Part shown: piece after piece, positions 35,912 through 45,241 of the stretch
How the letters are laid out: every line of letters begins with the position of its first letter
Numbering within the stretch: the stretch's first letter is position 1
NCBI RefSeq assembly: GCF_003987145.1
Contig: NZ_PIPL01000001.1
Location: 1,674,001 to 1,738,000, forward strand
DNA length: 64,000 nt
Direction of reading: 5' to 3'
Origin: Aliidiomarina minuta
GTDB taxonomy: Bacteria > Pseudomonadota > Gammaproteobacteria > Enterobacterales > Alteromonadaceae
Program-made: the position numbers and the translations under genes
Notes under the pieces: model-generated
Told to the model about the DNA's origin: nothing
What the model saw: only the letters and a program-made list of their open reading frames with translations
Database searches by the model: none

Positions 35912-37132
35912 TCAGGCACTGCCCTGATATGCCGACATCATATTCCACATTGGCTGGAAAATCCCCATCGCCAGCAACAAGACTATGCCCGCCACGCAGG
36001 CAATCAGAATAGGCTCCAGTTTAGAGGTCAGGTTTTTCAGATCGTAATCCACTTCCCGCTCATAATGTTCAGCGGCATCAAGCAAAGACTCCTCCAGGCT
36101 ACCAGTATCTTCACCTACTGCCACCATTTGCAATACTAATGGCGTGAACAGTTCTGACCCTTTACTGACTCTCAGTAACGTTTCACCGCCTTCAATGCCT
36201 TTACGCATGGTTCTGATTCGACTCTTCATATAAGCATTGTCGACCGCATCAGAAACCAGCGTTAATGCCTGGGTCAGCGGTACCCCCGCCCTCAACATCA
36301 CCGCAAAACTACGGCAAAAACGTGCCAGCATGGAACGCTCCAGAATACTGCCGATCGCAGGAACCTTTAACTTCCAACGGTCCCAGCGCTGCCTGGCCGC
36401 ATCGCCTTTCAACCAATAACGCACCAGCCACACACCAGCGCCAATAGCCAGCAGTAACGCCCACCAGAAGTTGACAAAAAAAGCAGAACTGGCAATCAGC
36501 ACCCTTGTGCTTAACGGCAAGTCGACGGCGAAATTGCGAAACATTTCGGCAAAAGTCGGAATAACAAAAATATTCAGCACGACCACAGCGATAGCCAGAG
36601 TAATAATCACAAACAATGGATAGCGAGTTGCCGACTTAATGCGCTTACGGGTTTCCTGCTCGCCTTCCAGATATTCAATTAACTGGCCAAAACTCTCTTC
36701 GAGCTGACCGGTATTTTCGCCCACGTGCACCACGGCAATAACCAGGCGCGGAAAAACCCGTTTATGATCATCCATTGCAGCCGCCATACTGCGGCCGCGT
36801 TCGAGCTGCTCCGTGATGTCCTGCAACGCCTTGCGCAGGGTTTTATTACTGGTGTGTTCTGCCAATCCTTCCATCGCCCGCAACATAGGAATGCCGGCTT
36901 TAGTTAGAGAATACATCTGGCGTACAAAAATAATCAGTTCGGTCAGACTGACTTTCGGCTGTAAGAGCTGTTGCCAGTCAAATTGAAAACTCGCTTTATG
37001 AGGGACAATATCCAGCGGAGTCACGCCACGACGTAACAATTGCTCAGCCGCAGCATTCTCGTCGGCAGCCTGCAGCGCCCCTTTTATCAGAGCTCCTTTG
37101 GTATCACGTCCCCGATACGCGAACTCAGCCAT
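35912..37132 (-). CDS. mshG: MSHA platform protein MshG (type II secretion F family)
   Basis: This 406-aa inner-membrane protein is of the GspF/PilC family: the N terminus MAEFAYRGRDTKGALIKG, two repeated F domains (with GENTGQLEESF at the first and GEDTGSLEESL at the second) and three membrane helices. It forms the platform that the ATPase MshE turns to add pilin subunits. It overlaps the mshE stop by 8 bp. Confidence 0.95.
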   Translation of the reverse strand: MAEFAYRGRDTKGALIKGALQAADENAAAEQLLRRGVTPLDIVPHKASFQFDWQQLLQPKVSLTELIIFVRQMYSLTKAGIPMLRAMEGLAEHTSNKTLRKALQDITEQLERGRSMAAAMDDHKRVFPRLVIAVVHVGENTGQLEESFGQLIEYLEGEQETRKRIKSATRYPLFVIITLAIAVVVLNIFVIPTFAEMFRNFAVDLPLSTRVLIASSAFFVNFWWALLLAIGAGVWLVRYWLKGDAARQRWDRWKLKVPAIGSILERSMLARFCRSFAVMLRAGVPLTQALTLVSDAVDNAYMKSRIRTMRKGIEGGETLLRVSKGSELFTPLVLQMVAVGEDTGSLEESLLDAAEHYEREVDYDLKNLTSKLEPILIACVAGIVLLLAMGIFQPMWNMMSAYQGSA

Positions 37133-38876
37133 CAGCTACCTCAGGTTCCACGTCATCAGGCAATGCCTCCAACCCTTCAGCCAGGGTCAGCACCTCTTCC
37201 ACCGATGTCACCCCCTGCAATGCGTACTTCAGCGCCGCTTCCGCCAGGGGTACAAAATCTGGATTATTTTTCGCCGCCGTGGCAAAAGCGTGGGTATCGT
37301 TGGCGCGCAAGGCGTCTATCATGTCAGCATCCAGCTCGAGCAATTCAAACACGCCGATACGTCCCCGGTAACCGGTATAGTTGCAACGCTGACAACCTTT
37401 ACCCTGCTGAAACTTCACCTCTGTAAAGTCGATCGGGCTGATAGTCTTAAGCAGCGCGAGCTCAGAGGCGTCCGGCTGCTTGCTGGTATTGCAATTATCG
37501 CAGTTACGCCGGATTAGACGCTGCGCTACTATGGCCCGCAAGGCACTTGCCACCAGGTACGAAGGCGCCCCCATATCAATTAAGCGCATAGCGCTGGTAA
37601 TCGCATCATTGGTATGTAGTGTGGACAACACTAAATGGCCGGTAATGGAGCCTCGCAGGCCTATTTCGACAGTTTCTTTATCGCGCATTTCACCGATCAT
37701 AATAATATCCGGATCCTGACGCAATGTGGTGCGCAGCACATTGGCAAAGTTAAGCCCTATTTTGCTGTTAACCTGCACCTGTGAAATACGCGGTAAACGA
37801 TACTCCACCGGATCTTCTACCGTAATTATTTTCTTCTCTGGCTGATTCAACTCATTCAAAATACCGTACAGGGTCGTGGTTTTACCCGACCCGGTTGGCC
37901 CCGTGATGAGCAACATGCCATGAGGCCGCCTGATCTGTCGTCGGATGCGCCGCATGATTGTCGCTGGCATACCTGTTTTTTCCAGGGTTAGTAAACCAGA
38001 AGACTGATCCAGTAAACGCATAACACAGGCTTCGCCATGCTGCACTGGCATGGTGGAGACCCGTACATCTATTTTGTGTTTACGCACTTCCATCTGAAAG
38101 CGGCCATCCTGAGGCAACCGTTTTTCCGAAATATCCAGTCCTGCCATCAGTTTCAATCGCAGCACCAGCGCCGCCGCAATACCCCGCTCTTCAAGCAGAT
38201 TTTCCTGCAGCAGACCATCTATGCGTTGCCGGATACGCAGGCCTTTTTCGTCCGGTTCAATATGAATATCTGAAGCTCGAATCTGCACCGCATCCGCAAA
38301 AATTGACTGCAGTAAACGGGCCACGGTAACGTCGCTGCCTTCTTCATCCAGGGTTAACGCCCCTAAATCAAACTCTTCGCCCTGTTGGTGCTCTTCCTGC
38401 AACTGACTGGCAAACTGCTCAATTTCCTGAGTGCGTCGATACAGGTTATCAAAGGCTTCGAATAACTGACTTTCAGGCACCACCGCTATGTCGACTTCGC
38501 GAGGGGATAATAACCCCGTGATTGCATCAATAGCCGCCAGATCAGCCGGGTCGCTCATGCCCACCAGGGCTCTTGATTCAGAGGCTTCCAATATGAGCGC
38601 ACGATGCCGCCGCGCCTGAACTTCAGGTAGAAGGCGAGCTATATTGGCGTCGAGGCGACGTTCACCCAGATCAATTAAGTCAAGGTTGAGCTGATGCGCC
38701 AGAAACTCCAGCAGTCGCTGCTCTTTCAAATAACCAAGATCAACAAAAACATCACCGAGTTTACGACCACTACGTTTTTGTTCCTGTAGCGCGTGCTCAA
38801 CCTGGTTTTCAGTTAAAATGCCTTCATGCACCAAAAGGTCACCCAGGCGCATCCGTAAACGTGGACGTTGACTCAT
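37125..38876 (-). CDS. mshE: MSHA pilus extension ATPase MshE, c-di-GMP-binding type
   Basis: At 583 aa this has an N-terminal MshEN domain with two tandem RLGxxL...Q-type motifs (about residues 10-33 and 39-62), then the GspE/PilB ATPase core: Walker A GPTGSGKT (326-333), Asp box EDPVEYR, Walker B region PDIIMIGEMRD, and the zinc-binding cysteine pairs C459xxC462 and C495xxC498. In V. cholerae the MshEN motifs bind c-di-GMP and switch the motor on. The ATG at 38876 begins one base after mshN ends; the frame is open 16 codons further but inside mshN. Confidence 0.95.
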   Translation of the reverse strand: MSQRPRLRMRLGDLLVHEGILTENQVEHALQEQKRSGRKLGDVFVDLGYLKEQRLLEFLAHQLNLDLIDLGERRLDANIARLLPEVQARRHRALILEASESRALVGMSDPADLAAIDAITGLLSPREVDIAVVPESQLFEAFDNLYRRTQEIEQFASQLQEEHQQGEEFDLGALTLDEEGSDVTVARLLQSIFADAVQIRASDIHIEPDEKGLRIRQRIDGLLQENLLEERGIAAALVLRLKLMAGLDISEKRLPQDGRFQMEVRKHKIDVRVSTMPVQHGEACVMRLLDQSSGLLTLEKTGMPATIMRRIRRQIRRPHGMLLITGPTGSGKTTTLYGILNELNQPEKKIITVEDPVEYRLPRISQVQVNSKIGLNFANVLRTTLRQDPDIIMIGEMRDKETVEIGLRGSITGHLVLSTLHTNDAITSAMRLIDMGAPSYLVASALRAIVAQRLIRRNCDNCNTSKQPDASELALLKTISPIDFTEVKFQQGKGCQRCNYTGYRGRIGVFELLELDADMIDALRANDTHAFATAAKNNPDFVPLAEAALKYALQGVTSVEEVLTLAEGLEALPDDVEPEVADG

Positions 38877-38877
38877 A

Positions 38878-39894
38878 TTATTGCAGTACCCCCAGACGTT
38901 GTCGTGCAAACTGACGACTGTCACCAGTCAGGTTCGGATCTTGTAGTGCTTGTTGATAAGCGTTCACTGCAGCCTCATTTTGGTCCAGATAGTCTTTCGC
39001 TAAGGCCAGACCCAGCCACCAACTGCCTTGCTGAGGACGCCATTCTAATAGCTGCCCGTAACTATCGGCGGCAGTCTCATAGTCTCCGGCATCATTTGCT
39101 AACGCCGCCCGTAACACTAATAAATCAGCATCTTCGGGCAATGCAAAAGTGCGATTGCGCATCATGCGCAGGGCATCGTCCGGGCGCTCCGACGCTTCGT
39201 AAATACGAGCTTTAAGCAGCAATAACCGACTATTACCAGGACTAAGCACCAGTCCTTCACGGAGCAGGCTGATTGCCTGGGAATTAAAACCCCGCCCATA
39301 ATAATAAGCAGCTAACTGCTGTCGTGCAGTTACATTTCCTGGCTGCAGAGTCAGCGCTTCCTGCAATAACTGTTCGGCTCGACGACCCTGCCCTTGCTCA
39401 AGATACTCCAGTGCCTGCATGAGTTTTCGTTCTGCCAGTTCCGGCGCGTCCCTTTCTACCCGTTGAATGGACATTTTACCCTGTGCGGAGCTCTCATCCG
39501 GCGACTCTGCAGCTGCCACACTCTCAGTTTTACTATTCGATTCTGTTGCTACCGGTTCAACCACAGCCACCGGTACACTCTCTGCGGCTTTGGGTGCAGA
39601 CTCCTGAGGTGTTTCTTCCTGTTCAATCTCGCTTACAACAGGAATCACCGGCACCGGCGAGACACTTAATTCAGGTTCTGCAGTTGAGTTCACAGCGTCA
39701 GCACCCACTCCCTGCTGTACCCAGTACATAACTCCACCGCCGAGCAACATTGCGAGCAGCACAATCAGAATACGTAGCGACCAGTTGGCAGCCGGTGCTC
39801 TATATAACTCCGGCCGCACATTTTGCGAACCTGACTGCTGTCGCTTATCCAGTTCTTTTAAGGTCTGGTTAATAATACTCAAGAGCCGCTCCAT
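38878..39894 (-). CDS. mshN: MSHA biogenesis protein MshN (TPR protein)
   Basis: This ~338-aa protein begins MERLLSIINQTLKELDKR, followed by a membrane helix (about residues 37-57), a Pro/Glu/Val-rich periplasmic linker and C-terminal tetratricopeptide repeats (about 165-330). This is the MshN layout. It is thought to help assembly of the MshL secretin or the motor complex. The chosen ATG at 39894 overlaps the mshM end by 16 bp; upstream codons lie inside mshM and look non-coding. Confidence 0.9.
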   Translation of the reverse strand: MERLLSIINQTLKELDKRQQSGSQNVRPELYRAPAANWSLRILIVLLAMLLGGGVMYWVQQGVGADAVNSTAEPELSVSPVPVIPVVSEIEQEETPQESAPKAAESVPVAVVEPVATESNSKTESVAAAESPDESSAQGKMSIQRVERDAPELAERKLMQALEYLEQGQGRRAEQLLQEALTLQPGNVTARQQLAAYYYGRGFNSQAISLLREGLVLSPGNSRLLLLKARIYEASERPDDALRMMRNRTFALPEDADLLVLRAALANDAGDYETAADSYGQLLEWRPQQGSWWLGLALAKDYLDQNEAAVNAYQQALQDPNLTGDSRQFARQRLGVLQ

Positions 39895-40787
39895 CCTAAA
39901 GCCCAGGCTGCACTCGCCAGGCCCCCCGCAAAGACCACACCAGCGGCCAACCACCACTGATGGCTCAGCCCCGTCGGCGAAGCGTCTTCGGTGTCACGGA
40001 CGGCCGCGCGGACCATTTTATGATCGATAGAATGCTTACCCATGCCATACCCCAGCATTAACGACTTATGGCACAACACATTAACCAGCCGGGGCACACC
40101 ACGGCTGGCCTTATGTAGCAATTTCAGTCCACGCCGGCTAAACAGCGCCGGACCTTTGTAACCCGCCACATGCAATCGGTGACTCACGTAATGAGCTACC
40201 TGATCTTCCGTCAACGCTTGCAGCTTGTAGGAGAAACCGATGCGCTGCCGTAACTGGCGCAGATCTTTTCCCGCCAGGCGCTCGTCCAGTTCAGGTTGGC
40301 CGAATAACACCAGATGCACCAGCTTACGCGACTCGGTTTCCAGATTGGACAACAAACGCAGCGCTTCCAGACTTTCCTGAGGCAGCGCCTGTGCTTCATC
40401 CAGAATTAATACTACGGTACGGCCGCGACGGTTTATTTCCAGTAACTGCTGTTCCAGTTGGTGCGTTAGTTGTTGCTGGTCAGCCAGACTGGCGCGACCT
40501 ACACCTAACTCCATAGCAACGGCCTGACGCAACTCGCCAGGGGTCAAGTAAGGGTTGGGTACATAAGCAGTCACAAAGTGATCTGGCAGTTCGTTCAGTA
40601 GTTTACGGCATAACAGGGTTTTGCCAGTTCCTACCTCACCCGTGACCTTTATAAAACCTTCGCCAGTCTTAAGTGCGGTTAACAGCACCTCCAGCGCTTC
40701 ATCATGGCCATGTAAACCACAATAGAACGACGTATTCGGCGTTAGCGTAAATGGCAGCTCATGCATACCATAGTGATACAGGTACAT
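39879..40787 (-). CDS. mshM: MSHA biogenesis ATPase MshM (ExeA-like)
   Basis: This 302-aa AAA+ ATPase of the ExeA/GspA type begins MYLYHYGMHELPFTLTPN. It has Walker A GEVGTGKT (50-57), Walker B LILDEAQAL and a membrane helix at the very C terminus. ExeA-type proteins use ATP to help place secretins through the peptidoglycan. It starts one base after mshL ends. Confidence 0.94.
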   Translation of the reverse strand: MYLYHYGMHELPFTLTPNTSFYCGLHGHDEALEVLLTALKTGEGFIKVTGEVGTGKTLLCRKLLNELPDHFVTAYVPNPYLTPGELRQAVAMELGVGRASLADQQQLTHQLEQQLLEINRRGRTVVLILDEAQALPQESLEALRLLSNLETESRKLVHLVLFGQPELDERLAGKDLRQLRQRIGFSYKLQALTEDQVAHYVSHRLHVAGYKGPALFSRRGLKLLHKASRGVPRLVNVLCHKSLMLGYGMGKHSIDHKMVRAAVRDTEDASPTGLSHQWWLAAGVVFAGGLASAAWALGWSGS

Positions 40788-40788
40788 A

Positions 40789-42459
40789 TCAGTTAACGCC
40801 GTACCAGTCTTGTAGCAAGTGATTTGAGCGCTCTAATTCTTCCCGCCAGGTATCGGCCCCGACAACGATAGGACGCAACATAATCACCAGCTCTTTTTTC
40901 TGCTCACGCTGAGTACGCTGAGAAAACAGGGCACCCAGAATCGGTATGTCGCCCAGAATCGGAACTTTGCTTTCGACATCCGTATAAGAAGTCTGCATCA
41001 GCCCCCCGATGACCACCACCTCGCCGTTGCGGGCACGAATAATAGTATCGGTTTCACGGATATTGCTTTGCGCCAAAGGCAGCACCAGGCGCTCCTCATT
41101 CAGGGTAATGGTTTTCATTTGTTCCGTGGTTTCAGTGACCGACGGATGCACATGCAAAATCACATCGCCGTCTTCACCGATTTGCGGGGTGACATCCAGT
41201 GCAATACCGGAAAAAAACGGTGTTAACTGCACGTTAGGCGTTGAGGTGGTTGCGGTCCCCGTGATGGTTGTTGTCGACACATCAGTGACAAAATACTCAT
41301 CCTCGCCAATTTTAATCACTGCTTTCTGGTTGTTAGTCGCAGTAACCCGAGGACTGGAAAGTACCTGCACATTACCCTGCGTGGACAACATCTGCAACAT
41401 GCCGTCAAAAGTCTGATTATTAAAAGAAGCGCTAAATGCGCCACCGATGTTACCGCCACCACCGAAGCTTACTTCAGTCAGGCCATCGCCAAGACGACTG
41501 GTAATACGTGACCAGTCAACGCCCTGCTCATATTGATCGTTTAAGGAGACTTCAACTATACGGGCTTCCAGAATCACCTGGCGCTGCAAGTTCTGTTGTG
41601 CAGAATCTAAAAAGTCACGGGCTGCGCGTATTTCACCGGGGAAAGCCCGAACGGTAACCAGTCCCGCCTGCGGTGACACTGAAATGCGACGTCCTTCACC
41701 TTCGCCAACAACACCGGCCAGAGCACCTTTTAACTCTTCCCAAAAATCCGTTTCCGAACTGGTACTGATCTCAGTACCACTTTGTCCGGCACGGTTCATC
41801 TGACCGCCACCAATAGCACCGGCCTGGCCCATTGGCATGCCTGGCATACCGCCCTGCATACCCGCTCCTAATTGCTGGCCACCGCGTTGTCCCTGCTGCC
41901 CCATTTGGGCAACACCACCAGAACTGATACTGGTTTGAGAGGTGCCGTAGCGCTTCAACGCGAGGTAGTTGACCTGCATGGTTTCTGTGCGCATATCCGC
42001 CGGATAAACGCGGTAAATACGGCCCTGGCGCCGAATATCATAACCATAGATATCCTCAGCGACCTGTAAGGCGTCGGCCAGTGTGACATCGTTCAGACTC
42101 ATACTGATAGTGCCACTAACCTCAGGGTGCAAAACCATGCTGTATGGCGTTTGTTCCGTCAATTGGGCAAAAAAGTCGCGGGCATCGATGTCCCGTGCCT
42201 GTACTGAAAAACGTGGTTCAGCCAGTAATGCTCTGGCTTCATCAGATAAACCGCCAGCACCGGCTCGTAACTGCTGACGTACCCCGTCAGGGACTTGCAT
42301 CTGCGCTTGCTCTTCTGCATCTGACGCGGACTGTGCCTGACCTGGGGTCAACATGCGTCCGGCATCACGCGCCAGTTCGTCATCCGGTTTAGTAATACAA
42401 CCACTTAAACCAGTCACAAGCGAAACGCTAAACAGCAGGCTAACGACTGTTTTGTTCAT
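40789..42459 (-). CDS. mshL: MSHA outer-membrane secretin MshL
   Basis: This 556-aa lipoprotein (lipobox LSGC, Cys21) has an N-terminal STN/secretin_N domain, a Gln/Gly/Met-rich low-complexity insert (about residues 185-230, GQQGQRGGQQLG), and a C-terminal secretin domain with VPILGDIPILGALFS and QKKELVIMLRPIV. It forms the outer-membrane pore for the pilus. The low-complexity insert is probably a flexible linker. Confidence 0.95.
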   Translation of the reverse strand: MNKTVVSLLFSVSLVTGLSGCITKPDDELARDAGRMLTPGQAQSASDAEEQAQMQVPDGVRQQLRAGAGGLSDEARALLAEPRFSVQARDIDARDFFAQLTEQTPYSMVLHPEVSGTISMSLNDVTLADALQVAEDIYGYDIRRQGRIYRVYPADMRTETMQVNYLALKRYGTSQTSISSGGVAQMGQQGQRGGQQLGAGMQGGMPGMPMGQAGAIGGGQMNRAGQSGTEISTSSETDFWEELKGALAGVVGEGEGRRISVSPQAGLVTVRAFPGEIRAARDFLDSAQQNLQRQVILEARIVEVSLNDQYEQGVDWSRITSRLGDGLTEVSFGGGGNIGGAFSASFNNQTFDGMLQMLSTQGNVQVLSSPRVTATNNQKAVIKIGEDEYFVTDVSTTTITGTATTSTPNVQLTPFFSGIALDVTPQIGEDGDVILHVHPSVTETTEQMKTITLNEERLVLPLAQSNIRETDTIIRARNGEVVVIGGLMQTSYTDVESKVPILGDIPILGALFSQRTQREQKKELVIMLRPIVVGADTWREELERSNHLLQDWYGVN

Positions 42460-42791
42460 GGATTCTGCTCCCCGTTAACTATGCGTTGCGATCCAAACAC
42501 CGACAAAAACAACTGCCTGCCATCTCGTTCCAGATGGACCCGGTTAGCTTCGATATCTGTGATTCTGTATCCTTCCACTGTATCACCTATCCGGTAGCTT
42601 TCTTCATTAATACGCGCCCTGCTATTACCTTGCTGGTACCAGATACTTGCTAACGTCAGCTCAGGCGCCTGAGCTGTTTCAGCTCGCTGCTTCGTTGTAG
42701 CCACTGGTGGGCGCGTCGGATCAGCGTCCTGTGCCGTTGCAGGCAGACCGCAAAACAATAATCCCAAAAGTAATACGCTATATTTATACAC
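42456..42791 (-). CDS. mshK: MSHA biogenesis protein MshK
   Basis: This 111-aa periplasmic protein has a signal peptide (about residues 1-20, GLPATAQ) and the DPTRPP motif found in PilP/MshK-type pilotin or alignment proteins, then a short beta domain. It overlaps mshL by 4 bp and mshJ by 8 bp. It probably links MshJ and MshL. Confidence 0.88.
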   Translation of the reverse strand: MYKYSVLLLGLLFCGLPATAQDADPTRPPVATTKQRAETAQAPELTLASIWYQQGNSRARINEESYRIGDTVEGYRITDIEANRVHLERDGRQLFLSVFGSQRIVNGEQNP

Positions 42792-43446
42792 CGATAAACT
42801 CCTTACTAGTGCTCAGAGCATACAAAGTGATGGTGATCTGAGCCCGGGGATAATCCGCGACCTCGTACTTAAGAGTTTTCCAGTAGTAGTTATAAGGCAG
42901 GCCCTGTATGCGTTCCACGTAATCACGGATTGCATGGTATTCACCAACCAGGGTCAATTCAACGTGGTGTTGATACAGGTTCATGGAGCCCGCCTCACTT
43001 TCCAGTCCTTCACGCTCGGAGACACCCAGCACTGGCTCAGCCTGCAGAGTATCGAAATGAGTAATCTGGATGTTTTCGTTTTCTTCCAGTAACGCCTGCA
43101 GCCAGCCTACGCTGGCTCCTGAAGTCATAATTCGTGCTGAACGACTCATGCGCTCTTCCAGACGTACCTGACGTGCTTCCAGTTCAGCTTCCCGCTGATA
43201 AAGTTCAGCATTGGGATCCCGTTGCAACAGGGTTTCTAATTGGTTTATTTCCTCACTGAGCATGCTTAGTTCGCCGCTACTGCGCTGTACCTGTTGTTGC
43301 TTTTGTTCCACCCGCAGCTGCGCAGGTGAAATTGAAAAATGTAAAACGGATAACCAGATAACAAGTAGCACTGCTAAACCAAGCAGGATTTTTTCACGAC
43401 GTTCGCGTGCACTAAACCAGTTATTTGCCTGTTCCCATATCTTCAT
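42784..43446 (-). CDS. mshJ: MSHA biogenesis protein MshJ (PilO/GspM-like)
   Basis: This 220-aa protein has one membrane helix (about residues 21-40, ILLGLAVLLVIWLSVLHF), a coiled coil (about 45-100) and a small alpha/beta periplasmic domain containing ELTLVGEYHAIRDYVERIQGLPYNYYWKTL, the typical PilO-like ending. It belongs to the inner-membrane alignment complex with MshI and its PilN-like partner. It overlaps both neighbours by a few bases. Confidence 0.9.
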   Translation of the reverse strand: MKIWEQANNWFSARERREKILLGLAVLLVIWLSVLHFSISPAQLRVEQKQQQVQRSSGELSMLSEEINQLETLLQRDPNAELYQREAELEARQVRLEERMSRSARIMTSGASVGWLQALLEENENIQITHFDTLQAEPVLGVSEREGLESEAGSMNLYQHHVELTLVGEYHAIRDYVERIQGLPYNYYWKTLKYEVADYPRAQITITLYALSTSKEFIGV

Positions 43447-44060
43447 GGACGTTCTCCTGGCAGACGAACAGACGACGTTTGTCGTTGACTACGCAGCTCA
43501 AACTGAATGACATCACTATCATCTCGCTCCAGCGCCACCACTGCAAACTGATGGCCTCGTAAACTTTCTACCTGATCAAAGCGACTCATCCAGCGCGGTA
43601 AATTGGCTGAACTAAGGGTTTGCCCACGCAAAACCAGCCGCCCCTGATCTTTTTCAATATGGGTCAGCCACAAATCCGGTTGATGGATAGCACTAAGGTC
43701 ACGCAATATACGAGCGTAATTTGCCTGGCTGAATCCCCCCCGTGACTCCAGCTCACGAGCCAGCGCCTGCTGCAAATCAAGTTGCTGCTGCAAATTATCA
43801 ACACGTTGCTGCAGCTCAGGTTGCACCCTTTGTGCACTTTGCTGCCGCGCCAACTGAGTCAGCTCCACGCGCTGCTCCGTCAGCTGTGCTTCCAATTGAC
43901 GTTGCTCCGAACTCAGCCGCTGCTCCTGCCAGGCATAACTGCCACGTAGTATCAACATTATCAACAGCAACAAAGCCACCAGAGCAGCAACCCTCGCCAG
44001 AGTCACCAATTCTCTGACAGGGCGCAGGGCATCGGTATAGAGGTTAATACTATGTTTCAT
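43443..44060 (-). CDS. MSHA biogenesis protein, PilN-like (MshI2)
   Basis: This 205-aa protein has a short cytoplasmic N terminus KHSINLYTDALRP, the PilN-type motif that docks onto the PilM-like partner, then a membrane helix (about residues 27-44) and a coiled coil followed by a periplasmic domain. In Vibrio and Shewanella the equivalent is called MshI2 or MshI1, so I leave the symbol empty. It overlaps mshI by 4 bp and mshJ by 4 bp. Confidence 0.85.
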   Translation of the reverse strand: MKHSINLYTDALRPVRELVTLARVAALVALLLLIMLILRGSYAWQEQRLSSEQRQLEAQLTEQRVELTQLARQQSAQRVQPELQQRVDNLQQQLDLQQALARELESRGGFSQANYARILRDLSAIHQPDLWLTHIEKDQGRLVLRGQTLSSANLPRWMSRFDQVESLRGHQFAVVALERDDSDVIQFELRSQRQTSSVRLPGERP

Positions 44061-45028
44061 GAGCTAACCTCGTCATGCCGTCCAAACAACTCATTATTGA
44101 GCCACATGACACCCGCCATGGCAGCCAGATCGCTGAAATCACCAGCGGCGAGTTCACTTGCCCAGCCAGGATAAGTAAAAATATCAACCTTCAGAGAAAG
44201 ACTTTCAGTCAGCACTTTTGCGACATCCGACTGATGGGAACCAGGCATCGCCAGTTGCACATGCTGTAACGCGGGCTGACGTAGCTGGCCACTGTAATAA
44301 TCCAATGAACGCTGTAATTCCAGCGCCAGCATGTCGGTTTCATAAGTATCTATAGCGACATCAGCTGGTTGTTTAAGGCTAATCAAGGGTTTTAACTGCC
44401 GACTAACAATAAGTTTTTGTCTGGCAATCAACAGCAGTTGAGCCTGCTCCTGTCCATATTGAGATAATAAAACCAACGGAGCCTGCTGCTCGGGAAACAA
44501 TTGGGTCAGGGCTAAATCTTCATTGATGATTCCCTGGATATCCAGCTTTGCCTCATTAACGGGCAACAAAACTTTCTGTAACCAGCTTTTTTGTACCGCT
44601 ACTACATGAATTTTATCGCGGCCTGATACCTGAATAGCGGGATCATAATAATCTGCCACAACATCGTTCGCTGGAATATCCACCAACTCTTTCAGTGACC
44701 AGTGCAGGGACGCCGCAATTTCATTATCTTCGAGCTGTGGCCGTTCCATACTAACCTGGTGCACTAACTTGGGACCTAAAACAATCTGCACTGGTGCTTT
44801 ACGCAAATTCAGCTTCTCGTAACGCGCCAGTAAAATTCGTATAGCCGCCGCGTAATCTCCAGCTTCAACTTTCTGTTCGTCATTTACGACCAGATGATCC
44901 TCATCAATGTCTGCAGCAGCACTGGTCCGGCGCGTTATCAATAAGTTAACGCGACCATGGCGCAAGGCGATAGCAAGCAGATGTTTAGACTGTCGGCGTT
45001 TAAAAAAGCGCTGAAAGGCGTCAAGCAT
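44057..45028 (-). CDS. mshI: MSHA biogenesis protein MshI (PilM-like)
   Basis: This 323-aa cytoplasmic protein has a weak actin-like/PilM fold; it begins MLDAFQRFFKRRQSKHLL and has no membrane segment. MshI is the first gene of the msh operon in other species, and here too it is first, with the next minus-strand gene (a chemoreceptor) 213 bp upstream behind a terminator. The operon promoter should lie in 45029-45197; I see no clear -35/-10 pair. Confidence 0.85.
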   Translation of the reverse strand: MLDAFQRFFKRRQSKHLLAIALRHGRVNLLITRRTSAAADIDEDHLVVNDEQKVEAGDYAAAIRILLARYEKLNLRKAPVQIVLGPKLVHQVSMERPQLEDNEIAASLHWSLKELVDIPANDVVADYYDPAIQVSGRDKIHVVAVQKSWLQKVLLPVNEAKLDIQGIINEDLALTQLFPEQQAPLVLLSQYGQEQAQLLLIARQKLIVSRQLKPLISLKQPADVAIDTYETDMLALELQRSLDYYSGQLRQPALQHVQLAMPGSHQSDVAKVLTESLSLKVDIFTYPGWASELAAGDFSDLAAMAGVMWLNNELFGRHDEVSS

Positions 45029-45197
45029 GATTTTTTCGTTCCCTGATACAGCGAGTTTATTATTTATTTTGTTTGTAATTGTAACGAATTGCGCGCTAAA
45101 TTACTTCATTTTACTACTCTAGCAGGTGTCATAGCCCATGCTAGCTATTTAAACAATTATTCAATGAGCCACAACATATATTTTTAAACACGCATAA

Positions 45198-45223
45198 AAA
45201 AGCCAGCGCAAAGGCTGGCTTTT
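45198..45223 (-). terminator. Rho-independent terminator after the chemoreceptor gene
   Basis: AAAAGCCAGC and GCTGGCTTTT form a 10-bp stem with a 6-base loop. On the minus strand it is followed by a run of T. It lies 19 bp after the stop of the chemoreceptor gene and isolates the msh operon from upstream transcription. Confidence 0.85.
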
Positions 45224-45241
45224 AACAATAGGTTTGCTCGC

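Noticed and set aside
45119..45144. CTAGC/GCTAG inverted repeat before mshI
   Set aside because: The stem is only 5 bp with a 16-base loop and no supporting motif.
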